DNA of 34,772 nucleotides from a virus (IMGVR_UViG_3300036861_000690:1-34772); one strand, 5' to 3'; shown: positions 1-6,866, counted from the stretch's first letter. The notes: generated by a model not told the origin, from the letters alone. Translations and numbers: made by a program.

Positions 1-100
1 CCTCGGCGGTGGTGAACCCGCTCTTGCCGAGCACCCGGTGGAGCAGGGAGCGGACCTCAGGATCGTCGTCAACCACCGCCACCTGAATGCGGTTGGCCAT
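1..100 (-). CDS. Response regulator receiver domain, N-terminus only (host gene, cut by window edge)
   Basis: The minus strand from the ATG at 100 encodes MANRIQVAVVDDDPEVRSLL and continues to the edge. Seen: a hydrophobic first strand (IQVAVV) followed by a DDD acidic cluster. This is the classic start of a CheY-like receiver domain, where the acidic residues bind Mg2+ near the phospho-acceptor Asp. The acceptor Asp and the output domain lie outside the window, so the regulon cannot be told. This is the only clearly chromosomal gene and marks the host side of the prophage junction. No strong ribosome binding site precedes the ATG. A TATGAT hexamer (minus strand, about 109-114) could be a -10 element. 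Confidence 0.8.
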   Translation of the reverse strand, partial: MANRIQVAVVDDDPEVRSLLHRVLGKSGFTTAE

Positions 101-160
101 GTGGCGCCATCATAGCACTTCCAGTAACACGCCGAGAAGGGCTAAGCATGCGATTTTCCA
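101..160. other. Probable host-prophage junction (attL region)
   Basis: These 60 bp separate the start codon of the host response regulator from the stop codon of the integrase. Tyrosine-recombinase integrases usually sit next to their attachment site, so the core crossover is inferred to lie here or just at its edges. No tRNA gene is visible. The second copy of the core (attR) is outside the window, so the core cannot be delimited. The prophage thus sits in the 5' flank of the regulator and may have replaced or preserved its promoter. Confidence 0.45.
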
Positions 161-1321
161 TCATCCCGCGGCCTGACTGTCCGGGTTTTGTCCATTTCCG
201 CCGCCGCGCGGCCCCGCCGCCTGGGCGAGATAGGCCTGGGTGGTGGCCAGCGCCCGGCTCATGGCCCGCGTGTTCCGGATCGCGTACCGCTTGGCCATGC
301 TCAACGTCCTGTGGCCGACGATGTCCATGGCCGTGAAGGGGTCCACGCCGGCCTCGATCAGGTTCCGGTAGGCCGTCCGCCGGAAGTCGTGGAAGATCTT
401 CGTCGGCCGACCGCCCTGGGGGTGTGCCTCGTCGGGCACCCAGAAGCCGAGCTCCCGGCACACGCGGTTCCACTGCTGGTTCACCCAGCGCACCCGCTGG
501 CCGCCGGCGTGGAAGACGTAGGGGCAGCCCAGCGCCCGCGTGCGCCAGCGCTTGTCGATCAGTGCCCCCAGGTCGAGGGCGACCGGCCGCCCCTCGCTAT
601 CGAGCATGGTCATGGGCACCACCCGACTATCGCCCGTCTTCGTGTCCAGCAGCCTGATCGCCTGGCTGGTGCGATCGATCATCCGCCACGTCAGGCCGAA
701 GACCTCCTCCTTGCGCCAGCCCACCAGGTAGGCCAGATGCGCGCCGTCGTTGATGGGGTCCGGCAGTGCCGCGTGGAGCCGCGTGAAGTCCTCGGGCTCG
801 ATGAAGCCCTGGCGGGCGTTGTTGACGTCGATCACCGGGAACTTCGGCACCTTGGCGATGCGCTCCTGGTCGTACGCCAGGCGGAGCGCGGCCCGGAGGT
901 ACTTCACCCGCACGTCGATGGAGCCGTCGGCATACCCCTCGTCCTCGAGCTGCTTGACCCAGCGCTCGATCCTGTCGGCCGTGATATCCACGACACGCTC
1001 GGCGCCCAGGGCCGCGCGGATGAACTTCATCTCGCTCTTGATCTTCGGGAGCGCCCGCTTCTTCCGCCGCGCGGTCTCGTAGGCGTCGAGGACCTCGCCG
1101 ACCGTGAGCTTCTCGTTGCGCGGCCCGACGAAGCGGCCGCCGTGGATCTCCCGCAGACGGTGCTTGAGCGCGCGCAGGGCGTCCTGCTGCGTCGTCAGCG
1201 CCGCGGGCTTGCCCAGCAGCTTGCCGACCGACTCGTGGTGCTCGACGCCGTTGTGGTAGTACCGGATCGCGTAGCCCCCGCCCTTCCGCTGTCGAATCGA
1301 CCCCATGCCCTTGACCTGCAT
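161..1321 (-). CDS. int: Tyrosine-recombinase site-specific integrase
   Basis: 386 aa. It catalyses integration and excision by cutting and rejoining attP and attB through a covalent phosphotyrosine. Seen: an N-terminal arm-binding-like region (MGSIRQRKGGGYAIRYYHNG), a SAM-like core-binding region at about 70-165, and a C-terminal catalytic domain with the full set: Arg in GWRKEEVFGLTW, Lys in LLDTKTGDSR, HDFR (His about 311, Arg about 314), GHR (His about 337) and the nucleophile Tyr about 346 in AKRYAI. The frame stays open upstream into the HTH gene, but the ATG at 1321 is preceded by GGGGGAG at 9 nt and begins the family-like N-terminus. It is the last gene of the leftward early operon, next to the host junction. 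No truncation is seen. Confidence 0.95.
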   Translation of the reverse strand: MQVKGMGSIRQRKGGGYAIRYYHNGVEHHESVGKLLGKPAALTTQQDALRALKHRLREIHGGRFVGPRNEKLTVGEVLDAYETARRKKRALPKIKSEMKFIRAALGAERVVDITADRIERWVKQLEDEGYADGSIDVRVKYLRAALRLAYDQERIAKVPKFPVIDVNNARQGFIEPEDFTRLHAALPDPINDGAHLAYLVGWRKEEVFGLTWRMIDRTSQAIRLLDTKTGDSRVVPMTMLDSEGRPVALDLGALIDKRWRTRALGCPYVFHAGGQRVRWVNQQWNRVCRELGFWVPDEAHPQGGRPTKIFHDFRRTAYRNLIEAGVDPFTAMDIVGHRTLSMAKRYAIRNTRAMSRALATTQAYLAQAAGPRGGGNGQNPDSQAAG

Positions 1322-1443
1322 CGTTGCTCGCTCCCCCACGCCAGGGTCCCGCCAGTGATGGGAGGCTGGGCGGGGTGCGGGTTCCCCCTTGCGCCACCCG
1401 GCCCGGGCAGTAGGTGCGGGCCGAGCGGACCCAGCTCGTCGGC

Positions 1444-1797
1444 TTATCGCCGGCGCTGAATGTAGGCCATGATCCGCTGCCGGCTCAGGCTGATCTTCTT
1501 CGTCCCGTTGTTCACGGCGAAGTCCACGTAGGGCCGCTGTTGCGCCTTGATCTTCTCCCGGACCGTCGACGCCGACACGTTGAGCAGCCGCCCGGCCTCC
1601 TTCGGCCCGACGAGCTCGTCGCCGCCGGGCTCCGGGGCGTGGACCTCGAGCGTCATCGAACCCACGCGCGCGCCCAGCGCCGCGAGGACGCCGGCGGCCT
1701 GCAACACCATCGCGGTGCACGTCGCGAGCGGCAGCTGCTCCACGAGCTGGGGATTCTGGGCGATGGCATCGAGCGTCGGGACGACGGCGAGGGTCAT
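1444..1797 (-). CDS. Excisionase-like helix-turn-helix protein
   Basis: 117 aa. The C-terminal part (about 65-117: GPKEAGRLLNVSASTVREKI, then KKISLSRQRIMAYIQRRR) matches the MerR/excisionase-type HTH (HTH_17 style): first helix, LLNVSASTV recognition segment, basic wing and a terminal Arg-rich helix. The N-terminal 60 residues are Ala/Leu-rich and unassigned. The ATG at 1797 is preferred over one at 1833 because it overlaps the previous stop (ATGA) and has GAAGGCGAC directly before it. It lies 122 bp upstream of int in the same operon, so a directionality-factor or integrase-regulating role is a reasonable inference. A transcriptional regulator is the alternative. Confidence 0.7.
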   Translation of the reverse strand: MTLAVVPTLDAIAQNPQLVEQLPLATCTAMVLQAAGVLAALGARVGSMTLEVHAPEPGGDELVGPKEAGRLLNVSASTVREKIKAQQRPYVDFAVNNGTKKISLSRQRIMAYIQRRR

Positions 1798-1961
1798 GTC
1801 GCCTTCGGCCCAGAATCGCGACGCGGACACCATACCCTTTCACGTGACGGCCTCATGGCTTGCGGCAGGTAATGGGGCCTCACGTACACGCCCCGCCTGG
1901 GTTCGATGGCGACGATGCGACCACAATACGGGCACGGTACCCTTTCGATAGATTGCGTCAC
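1794..1961 (-). CDS. Small cysteine-containing protein (55 aa)
   Basis: The GTG start at 1961 follows AAAGGCGACAGC, close to the leader seen before neighbouring genes. The protein has VPCPYCG near its N-terminus and WCPRRD near its C-terminus, a possible half zinc ribbon with too few Cys for a classic four-ligand site. It is basic and rich in Arg. Its TGA overlaps the ATG of the excisionase-like gene, so the two are probably translationally coupled. Function unknown. The alternative is that it is an upstream coupling ORF. No better start (ATG with Shine-Dalgarno) exists in frame close by. Confidence 0.55.
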   Translation of the reverse strand: MTQSIERVPCPYCGRIVAIEPRRGVYVRPHYLPQAMRPSRERVWCPRRDSGPKAT

Positions 1962-1987
1962 GCTGTCGCCTTTCACCTGTAAAAGCG

Positions 1988-2209
1988 TCAGTCCGGCCAC
2001 TTGGTGTGGTTGGTGGCCGCCCAGCCTTCCATCCGCATGGCGAGCTTGATAGCCTCGGCCGTCTTGCCGAACGGCGCCCCGTGGAGCGAAGCCAGCTCGG
2101 CCCACAGCTTCACCAGCGCGGGCGCCAGCCGGTCCTGCGCTCGCAGGACGAAGATCGGCTCATCGGAGTAGACCTTCGCCAAACAGGCGTCGTTAGACTT
2201 CAGTCCCAT
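1988..2209 (-). CDS. Hypothetical phage protein (73 aa)
   Basis: The ATG at 2209 is preceded by GAGAAGGCGAC, a good ribosome site. The body (DEPIFVLRAQDRLAPALVKL then WAELASLHG...KTAEAIKLAMRMEGW) predicts two or three amphipathic helices with no Cys, transmembrane segment or recognised catalytic motif. The FVLRAQDRLAPALV style is reminiscent of small helical proteins from early operons of other temperate phages, but no family is assigned. It sits between two other small genes of the leftward operon. Confidence 0.6.
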   Translation of the reverse strand: MGLKSNDACLAKVYSDEPIFVLRAQDRLAPALVKLWAELASLHGAPFGKTAEAIKLAMRMEGWAATNHTKWPD

Positions 2210-2234
2210 GTCGCCTTCTCCCCTTTTTCACGAC

Positions 2235-2432
2235 TCACCATGCCTCCTTCACTTCCTCGAGCTGCTCGACGATCGCGTGCGCCCTCTCCGGCGAGGTCGC
2301 GTGGGCCTCGAAGATCCGCAACAGCCGCGCCGTGATGATCCGGAGGCTGATGGGCGTGAAGCCCCGGGGCCAGCCAGCATCAGCTTGCTCCTGGAGCGCG
2401 CGCGCCTCAGCTATCGCCTCGTCAATCGTCAT
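2235..2432 (-). CDS. Hypothetical helical protein (65 aa)
   Basis: A short, mostly helical, acidic protein (MTIDEAIAEARALQEQADAG at the start, PERAHAIVEQLEEVKEAW at the end). Composition and codon use look coding. The ribosome site before the ATG at 2432 is weak. It lies just downstream of a tRNA-like sequence (2441-2506), so its message may come from processing or read-through of the upstream nuclease gene. No motif suggests a function. Confidence 0.5.
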   Translation of the reverse strand: MTIDEAIAEARALQEQADAGWPRGFTPISLRIITARLLRIFEAHATSPERAHAIVEQLEEVKEAW

Positions 2433-2440
2433 GGAAAAGC

Positions 2441-2506
2441 AAGCGGGCGCAGGAGTCGAACCTCCGACGAGGTCGCTGGCGCGCCCCGCCTTCCCAGAAA
2501 CCCGCC
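2441..2506 (-). other. tRNA-like sequence (T-arm and acceptor-like ends; not a complete tRNA)
   Basis: Read on the minus strand, the stretch ends with a T-arm-like GGAGG-TTCGACT-CCTGC (one G-G mismatch in the stem) followed by GCCCGCT. Seven bases, GGCGGGT, about 60 nt upstream can pair with that acceptor-like strand (two wobble pairs). CGAC-CTC-GTCG forms a small hairpin just before the T-arm, where a variable arm would be. No normal D-arm or seven-base anticodon loop fits and no CCA is encoded, so this is not called a tRNA gene. It may be a decayed tRNA, a tRNA mimic or chance. The 192 bp between the nuclease and the 65-aa gene otherwise holds only a doubtful overlapping 68-codon frame. Confidence 0.3.
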
Positions 2507-2624
2507 TGCGGCCAGCTACCGCGCGGGGCCATGTTCAGGAGCGGTCCGCTCCCGGGCCGACTCCCCGCGCGGCTTGACTCCGGACGCTGACTCCACCGCC
2601 CGGCAGCACCGTCGGCCTGGATCG

Positions 2625-3998
2625 TCATGCCTTGGCCACCCTGACGATCGCGTTGATGCGCGTGAGCGACGCCGCATCCTTGCGGTTATAGCCGTCGATC
2701 AGCTCCCGGAGCATCTCGAGCTTGGCCAGCTCGGCCTGCTCGAGGTCCTCGACGCCGGCGACCTCCCGACACACGGCCGTCCACAGATCGTCAGACATTG
2801 GCTTCTTCATCACGGCGCGCGCCCGCTTGACGGCATCCACCTTGTCGGCGTGCTCACTGAAGAGCGTCGCCTCGGCGGGTGGTGAAGCCGCCGGCGCCAC
2901 CATGGACGCCGGCGGTGCAGCTGGCGCCGCGGCCGTCGCCGCCGGCGCCTCCGAAATCGCTGGGGTCGCCGCCGCCTGGCCGACGGCGACGCGCGTGAAC
3001 TCGAAGAGGGTGTCGACGCGGTCCTTCGTCGTGTAGCTCTTGACCGCGCGCTCGGAGACCTCGATGATGAATGGCCCGCACATGACGGTCGCGCCGGTCT
3101 TCAGCCCGAGCTGCTTCAGCTTGGCCTTGATGGCCTTGTCGACGTCCTCGAACTCCTTCTTCGTCGGCTGCAGGACCTCGCGCTTGGCCAGGTCCTCGAC
3201 GAGCTGGGAGTCCTCCAGAACCTGGGCGCCGGCGCCGAAGTCTTTCGGGGGATAGCACAAATGCAAAAACGCGCAGCGGCCGCAGACGTCCTTGTCGTAG
3301 GGCATCGGCGGCGGGTCAATGACCTTGTCGACCATCGGTTGCAGCCGCTCCACGCGCTGGAGCAACCATTCGGCCCGGTCGAAGTCGAGCTCATACGGGA
3401 TGACTTTCAGCATCCCGGTGGCCTTGTTTTTAAGCGCGATCAGACCCTGGGGCAGGTTCTCCAGGAAGCTGTACGTATAGCCTTGGTCGGCATAGCCCCG
3501 GATGTAATGCTGGTCGGCGCCCAGGATGTCGTCGATCGTGTTGAGGCGGTCGAACTGGTAGCTCTGCGTCGTCTTGATTTCCAGGATCCGCGGCATGGCG
3601 TAGCGCCCGCCGCTGCGCGTCTTCGGATCTCTCCAGCCCAGGACCCGGCCATCCGGTCGGCCGGAGATGACGACGCCGGGGGCGGGCTTGTATTGGGTGG
3701 GCCGGTCCGACTCCCGGACGATCTCGAAGCCCATCCGCTCCAGGCGCTGGTAGATCGCCGGCTGGTGGAGGTTGCCCTCGCCGAAGATTGCCTGGAGGAC
3801 ATAGTCGTGGCGCTTCTTGTCCTGCCAGCGCGTGAAGTTGAACACCAAGTACCGATCGCACGGGTGCCCAATCGAGGACGGGTACCACGCGCGCGCCGGA
3901 TAGACGGTGATCTCCTCCTCGAGCTGGCGCTTCAGGAGCTGAGCGAAGCCGTCCGGGGTAGCCGCGGTCTCGGCGTCGAGTGTGACAGATGAGGTCAT
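2625..3998 (-). CDS. Cas4/RecB-like PD-(D/E)XK exonuclease with Fe-S signature and long C-terminal extension
   Basis: 457 aa. Seen: the nuclease core GRPDGRV (Asp116) and ILEIKTT (Glu140, Lys142), then QHYIRGYADQGY, as in RecB/Cas4 nucleases. One N-terminal Cys (HPCDRY, Cys47) and a C-terminal triplet CGRCAFLHLC (Cys239, 242, 248) give the 1+3 cysteine arrangement that binds a 4Fe-4S cluster in Cas4 and AddB. Residues 260-335 include a segment ending KDRVDTLFEF. An Ala/Pro-rich linker (about 340-375) leads to a helical tail (380-457). Cas4-like phage proteins are DNA exonucleases. With the upstream annealing-like gene it could form a recombination pair (inference). No CRISPR array or cas1/cas2 is present. 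The ATG at 3998 overlaps the previous TGA (ATGA). Confidence 0.8.
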   Translation of the reverse strand: MTSSVTLDAETAATPDGFAQLLKRQLEEEITVYPARAWYPSSIGHPCDRYLVFNFTRWQDKKRHDYVLQAIFGEGNLHQPAIYQRLERMGFEIVRESDRPTQYKPAPGVVISGRPDGRVLGWRDPKTRSGGRYAMPRILEIKTTQSYQFDRLNTIDDILGADQHYIRGYADQGYTYSFLENLPQGLIALKNKATGMLKVIPYELDFDRAEWLLQRVERLQPMVDKVIDPPPMPYDKDVCGRCAFLHLCYPPKDFGAGAQVLEDSQLVEDLAKREVLQPTKKEFEDVDKAIKAKLKQLGLKTGATVMCGPFIIEVSERAVKSYTTKDRVDTLFEFTRVAVGQAAATPAISEAPAATAAAPAAPPASMVAPAASPPAEATLFSEHADKVDAVKRARAVMKKPMSDDLWTAVCREVAGVEDLEQAELAKLEMLRELIDGYNRKDAASLTRINAIVRVAKA

Positions 3999-4159
3999 GG
4001 CCGTTTGATCTCCTGGATCGCCCCGACCTGCTCCTTCGCGTGCTCGAGCGTCGCCACGAGGAGTTTCCGATTGAGGCCCTCCAGGGCATCGGGATCCTTG
4101 AGGCGCTCGATGGCGTGCTCGATCGACTTCAGCGCTTCCGCTTTCTGCGCGTTCGCCAT
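3995..4159 (-). CDS. Small helical protein (54 aa)
   Basis: The ATG at 4159 is preceded by GGAGTAGGGGGCCC. The frame runs 54 codons to a TGA that overlaps the nuclease ATG. The product (MANAQKAEALKSIEHAIERL at the start, then NRKLLVATLEHAKEQVGAI) predicts two charged amphipathic helices and no other motif. Tight placement, 7 bp after the annealing-like gene and overlapping the nuclease gene, makes it part of the recombination block. It could be a small partner subunit or mainly serve translational coupling. Function unknown. Confidence 0.65.
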   Translation of the reverse strand: MANAQKAEALKSIEHAIERLKDPDALEGLNRKLLVATLEHAKEQVGAIQEIKRP

Positions 4160-4166
4160 GGGCCCC

Positions 4167-5333
4167 CTACTCCTTCAGCGTCGTCGCGCGGGTGAACAGC
4201 ATCGTGAGCCCGGTCTCGTCGAGCAGGGCGAGCTGCTCGAGCTCCTGGTCCTTGAGCTGGGAGAGGTTGGCGCGGGGCTCGGCGCCATGATCCTTCGTGT
4301 AGAGCCGGACCATCCCCGCGATGTGGCGGGCGTTGCCCTGGGCCACGTCCGACAACCGCGCGTAGACATCGCCGAGCAGCCGGCCGCGCGGCGTGGGCCC
4401 CTTGCCGGTCTGCGACGGACCGTTCGTCGCGGGTGCTCCCGCACTCTCGACCGCCGCCGGCGTTGGCGGGTCGCTGGTGGAGGCCCCCGCGGTCGGTGCG
4501 GCGCCCTGGGCGCGGCGCTCTTTCTCAGCCTTCAGGGCCTCGAGGATCCGCTGGTTCTCCGCCCGGTACTTGGCCTTCTTGGGATCCGCGACGTTCTCCG
4601 CGTACGCCTTGAGGCACCAGTCGAGATCCGCGCTCTCCAGCTCCACCGGCTTTTTGCCCTTGCTGCGGCCGAAGCCGATGAGGACCTCTTTGGCGCCCTG
4701 GCCGCCGGCCGCGCCGAAGTCGTGGCCCTTGGCCTCCGAGCGGAGCGTCTCGGCCTCTTCCTCCGTCCAGTCGCCCAGGCCGACGCCGCGGAAGACCGCC
4801 TTCTTATAGGTCTCGGTTTGCGCTGCCACCATGACGTCGACGACGTTGACCTCATCGATGCTCTTCCAGGGGTTCTCGCGGCTCGTGTCCTTGGCGAAGA
4901 ATGCGTCCTTGGTCGAGAACGAGCCCATCTGCTCGATCGACTTGCCGTCGGGACGGGTGTACCGACCGAAATAGGTGTAGATGCGGTACTCGCCGACGTC
5001 GGGATCATTGGTGACCACCTGCACGTCGACCAGCGGCTTACCGGTGCTGTCCTTGAGCAGCTCGAAGCTGCCGCCGAAGATTTCGTGCAGTTTCTCGGCG
5101 GCGAACTTGTTCTTGGCCAGCTTCTCCCCGAGCTTGGCCACGTCGGTCACGTTGAGCGTCCGGAGGACCAGCTTGCGGCGCGCCTCCAGGACCGCCAGGC
5201 GCTTCTCCGCAGCCGCCAGCAGGATCTCCTCGACGGTCGCCTGGGCGAACTGCTCTGTCGCCTGGGCCCGGGCCGCGTCCATCGCGCGGTCGATCTGGAC
5301 CTGGGCCGATGTGGTGGTGGCAAGATCTCCCAT
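4167..5333 (-). CDS. Candidate phage single-strand annealing/recombination protein with ExoX-like C-terminal motif
   Basis: 388 aa. The N-terminal about 50-200 region contains EYRIYTYFGRYTRPDGKSIE, MGSFSTKDAFFAKD and VVDVMVAAQTETYKKAVFRG, an order (glycine-rich beta segment, S-T/S-K-D segment, then a helical A-x-T-x-x-x-K-A-V segment before a GLG) that resembles ERF/Sak-type phage proteins acting on single-stranded DNA. A short motif at about 220-275 (IGFGRSKGKKPVELESADLDW, then Ala/Tyr- and Lys-rich helix) resembles the ExoX-like C-terminal domain found on several DNA-processing proteins. A low-complexity Pro/Thr/Ala linker and a helical tail follow. AAAGGAG lies 7 nt before the ATG. Its place beside a Cas4-like nuclease supports an exonuclease-annealase pair. 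The family call is tentative. Confidence 0.5.
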   Translation of the reverse strand: MGDLATTTSAQVQIDRAMDAARAQATEQFAQATVEEILLAAAEKRLAVLEARRKLVLRTLNVTDVAKLGEKLAKNKFAAEKLHEIFGGSFELLKDSTGKPLVDVQVVTNDPDVGEYRIYTYFGRYTRPDGKSIEQMGSFSTKDAFFAKDTSRENPWKSIDEVNVVDVMVAAQTETYKKAVFRGVGLGDWTEEEAETLRSEAKGHDFGAAGGQGAKEVLIGFGRSKGKKPVELESADLDWCLKAYAENVADPKKAKYRAENQRILEALKAEKERRAQGAAPTAGASTSDPPTPAAVESAGAPATNGPSQTGKGPTPRGRLLGDVYARLSDVAQGNARHIAGMVRLYTKDHGAEPRANLSQLKDQELEQLALLDETGLTMLFTRATTLKE

Positions 5334-5681
5334 TCACCTGCTCCTTTCGTAGAAGCGAACGACCTCGACGGCGAGGCACGCATCCGCCGGATGGACCATC
5401 GTCTGGGCGAGTGAGGACCTGGCCTTGAGCGAGCGCAGCTGCTCCGCACAGAGCGCGCGCTCGAGCTGGCGCTTCTCGTGGACGAGGGTCGTCACCCGGA
5501 TCGCGCCGGCGAGGGCCACGAGAAGCGCCAGGCCGGCGAGGGCCCGTATGACCCAGGGCTGCAGCTGGGCCCGCCATGGCGGCCGACGCCGCGGAGCATC
5601 GAGGTGCTCCCAGAACGCAGGACCGTAGACGGCGGACGTGTCGATCTGAAGGGACGAGGAAAAGAAGAAGTCCCTCTTCAT
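5334..5681 (-). CDS. Single-pass membrane protein with coiled-coil segment (115 aa)
   Basis: Starting at the ATG at 5681 (TGATG overlap with the previous gene), the product has a polar N-terminus with MKRDFFFSSSLQID, one hydrophobic span (ALAGLALLVALAGAIRVTTL, about 54-73), then a charged helical region (HEKRQLERALCAEQLRSLKA). It is therefore probably a bitopic inner-membrane protein with a short coiled coil. The frame is open further upstream, but that would overlap the zinc-protein gene. Its stop TGA abuts the next ATG. A membrane protein beside recombination genes could be a host-takeover or exclusion factor. Nothing in the sequence decides this. Confidence 0.6.
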   Translation of the reverse strand: MKRDFFFSSSLQIDTSAVYGPAFWEHLDAPRRRPPWRAQLQPWVIRALAGLALLVALAGAIRVTTLVHEKRQLERALCAEQLRSLKARSSLAQTMVHPADACLAVEVVRFYERSR

Positions 5682-6073
5682 CAGCTCGCCACCGCCATCG
5701 CGGTTGGCTCTCTCACCAGCCAGAACGTCGCGCCGCACATGAGGCACTCGTAGGGTCTGCCGTCGCCATAGATCGTCCCGCCGCATTTGCGGCAGGCGGC
5801 AAGTTCCCCCATCACCGCGTTCTGCCGCAGGCCGGGGATGCGAGCCGGCAGCCCATCGCCCAGACCGATCACGCCCATGCGATTGTTGCTCTTCGAGGGT
5901 TTCACCGACTCCGGCTCAGGCTTGGGCGCGGACTTCCTCAGATCGGTGGTGTAGTAGCGCATCGCCGGCTTGTGAGTGTGGCGGTAGAGGACGCTGTAGC
6001 AGCTCCCACAGAGTTCTAGAGCCGCATGGAGGCGCTCGCGCTGACACGAGCGGCAGGTGATCATCCGTCCCAT
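5681..6073 (-). CDS. Two-zinc-finger protein (130 aa)
   Basis: The ATG at 6073 overlaps the preceding stop (TGATG) and follows GGAGGAGGGGCC. The N-terminal MITCRSCQRERLHAALELCG then SC gives a CxxC...CxxC pair, and the C-terminal CRKCGGTIYGDGRPYECLMC-G gives a second one, typical of a zinc ribbon. Between them lies a basic, Ser/Pro-rich linker of about 50 residues. Two zinc ribbons suggest nucleic-acid or protein binding. No HNH or nuclease residues are apparent. It belongs to a series of small Cys-rich proteins in this prophage. Confidence 0.65.
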   Translation of the reverse strand: MGRMITCRSCQRERLHAALELCGSCYSVLYRHTHKPAMRYYTTDLRKSAPKPEPESVKPSKSNNRMGVIGLGDGLPARIPGLRQNAVMGELAACRKCGGTIYGDGRPYECLMCGATFWLVREPTAMAVAS

Positions 6074-6297
6074 CAGGCCCCTCCTCCCAGCTCCCTGCGC
6101 AGTACTTCCGACGCGCCGGCGACGAGGGCGGCAGCCGCTTTGCCTCTCAGAATGAGTTCGTCCTGAAGGGCATCGAGAATCACGATCATCTCGCGCAGGG
6201 ATGCGATCTTCGCCCACTCGGCGAAGTTGCCGGCCAGACGCCGCGTGCGATCGAGGGGATCCTGGGCCATCGCCTCGCCGGTCACGGGGTCGGTCAT
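6073..6297 (-). CDS. Hypothetical helical protein (74 aa)
   Basis: The ATG at 6297 overlaps the previous gene's TGA (ATGA), and GAAGGCGAC lies 6 nt before it. The product is nearly all predicted helix (RRLAGNFAEWAKIASLREMI, then VILDALQDELILRGKAAAAL), soluble, without Cys. It resembles helical bundle or oligomerisation proteins only in a general sense. Overlaps at both ends show it is part of a coupled set (6620 to 5334). Function unknown. Confidence 0.6.
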   Translation of the reverse strand: MTDPVTGEAMAQDPLDRTRRLAGNFAEWAKIASLREMIVILDALQDELILRGKAAAALVAGASEVLRRELGGGA

Positions 6298-6620
6298 CGA
6301 GGTGTCGCCTTCGCCAGGGGCTTGCGGGGGTCGGCTTCACATCCGTTACCCGACGGAACATCTGTGATGCCGAAGCCGAACAACTGACCGAGTGTGTCGT
6401 AGACCCAGCGGTAGTCCCCGCTGATGATCCGCGCGATGAGGGCGTACTTCAGGGACGCCAGGATGAGGAAGTCGCCCCGGCCGACATCCTGGCCGCGGGC
6501 CCGGTCGAGGATCACGCCGACCGTCGGCTGGACCCGGAGCCGGTCGAAGCCCGGGAAGACCGCCGCCGGGATGGGCCAGGTGGCCTCCTTGGATTCGGAG
6601 AGGAGCGCGTTGCGAGGCAT
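6294..6620 (-). CDS. Hypothetical protein (108 aa)
   Basis: Soluble protein with a beta-like first half (AAVFPGFDRLRVQPTVGVIL) and a helical second half (GDFLILASLKYALIARIISG, DYRWVYDTLGQLFG), and a disordered basic C-terminus. No Cys cluster, transmembrane span or known motif. It starts at the ATG at 6620, 6 bp after the XRE-like regulator gene, and its stop overlaps the next start, so it is the second gene of the leftward operon. A role in early takeover or in the lysis-lysogeny decision would be expected from position only. Confidence 0.55.
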   Translation of the reverse strand: MPRNALLSESKEATWPIPAAVFPGFDRLRVQPTVGVILDRARGQDVGRGDFLILASLKYALIARIISGDYRWVYDTLGQLFGFGITDVPSGNGCEADPRKPLAKATPR

Positions 6621-6626
6621 GCCGCC

Positions 6627-6866
6627 CTACCCCGCGAGCGCCGCTTCCCGGGGGCGGCGCGGACGCTCCCGGCGGGCCTCGGCCACTAGCTCCTCGGTGA
6701 CGACCCGCAGCCGCGCCGGGGCCCGCCGGCCAGAGAAGAAGTGCACCACGTAGGTGCGATCACACTTGGCCCGGGCGGCGATCATGTCGTGGGTGATCCC
6801 CAGGCGCTTACGGGCGCTGTTGAGCCGGCCGAGCCACTTCGGTATTGTCACGGTGACGGCTGTCAC
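6627..6866 (-). CDS. XRE-like helix-turn-helix regulator (Cro-position)
   Basis: 79 aa. The segment LNSARKRLGITHDMIAARAK, followed by CDRTYVVHFFSGRRAP, fits the XRE/Cro HTH pattern: first helix, turn (GITHDMIA), recognition helix (DRTYVVHFFSG). First gene of the leftward operon, divergent from the CI-like gene, so it takes the place of Cro. The start is uncertain. GTG at 6866 lies within the GTCAC/GTGAC repeats and only about 2 nt after the expected transcription start of the promoter at 6875-6904, so it would be leaderless. A second GTG at 6851 has no Shine-Dalgarno. The repeats encode the odd VTAVTVT N-terminus. Confidence 0.65.
   Translation of the reverse strand: MTAVTVTIPKWLGRLNSARKRLGITHDMIAARAKCDRTYVVHFFSGRRAPARLRVVTEELVAEARRERPRRPREAALAG

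Noticed and set aside
161-1843. A 560-codon reading of the integrase starting at 1843
   Set aside because: The extra 174 codons overlap the HTH gene in another frame and give a low-complexity Arg/Ala/Pro product. A well-placed ribosome site exists at 1321.
2441-2550. Selenocysteine tRNA (selC)
   Set aside because: The T-arm is selC-like, but there is no UCA anticodon loop in position and no 8-bp acceptor pairing at the right distance.
2422-2628. 68-codon frame after the nuclease gene, starting with an ATGA overlap
   Set aside because: The product is low-complexity (Arg/Gly/Ser) and covers the tRNA-like sequence. It overlaps the next gene and its composition is that of non-coding high-GC DNA. 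The overlap alone is too weak.
2625-3998. CRISPR-Cas component (Cas4)
   Set aside because: No repeat-spacer array and no cas1 or cas2 in the window; Cas4-like nucleases are common stand-alone phage proteins.
6627-6851. GTG at 6851 as the definite start of the XRE-like gene
   Set aside because: It has no Shine-Dalgarno and only a 17-nt leader from the predicted transcript start. Neither start is proven, so the longer one was listed with the doubt stated.
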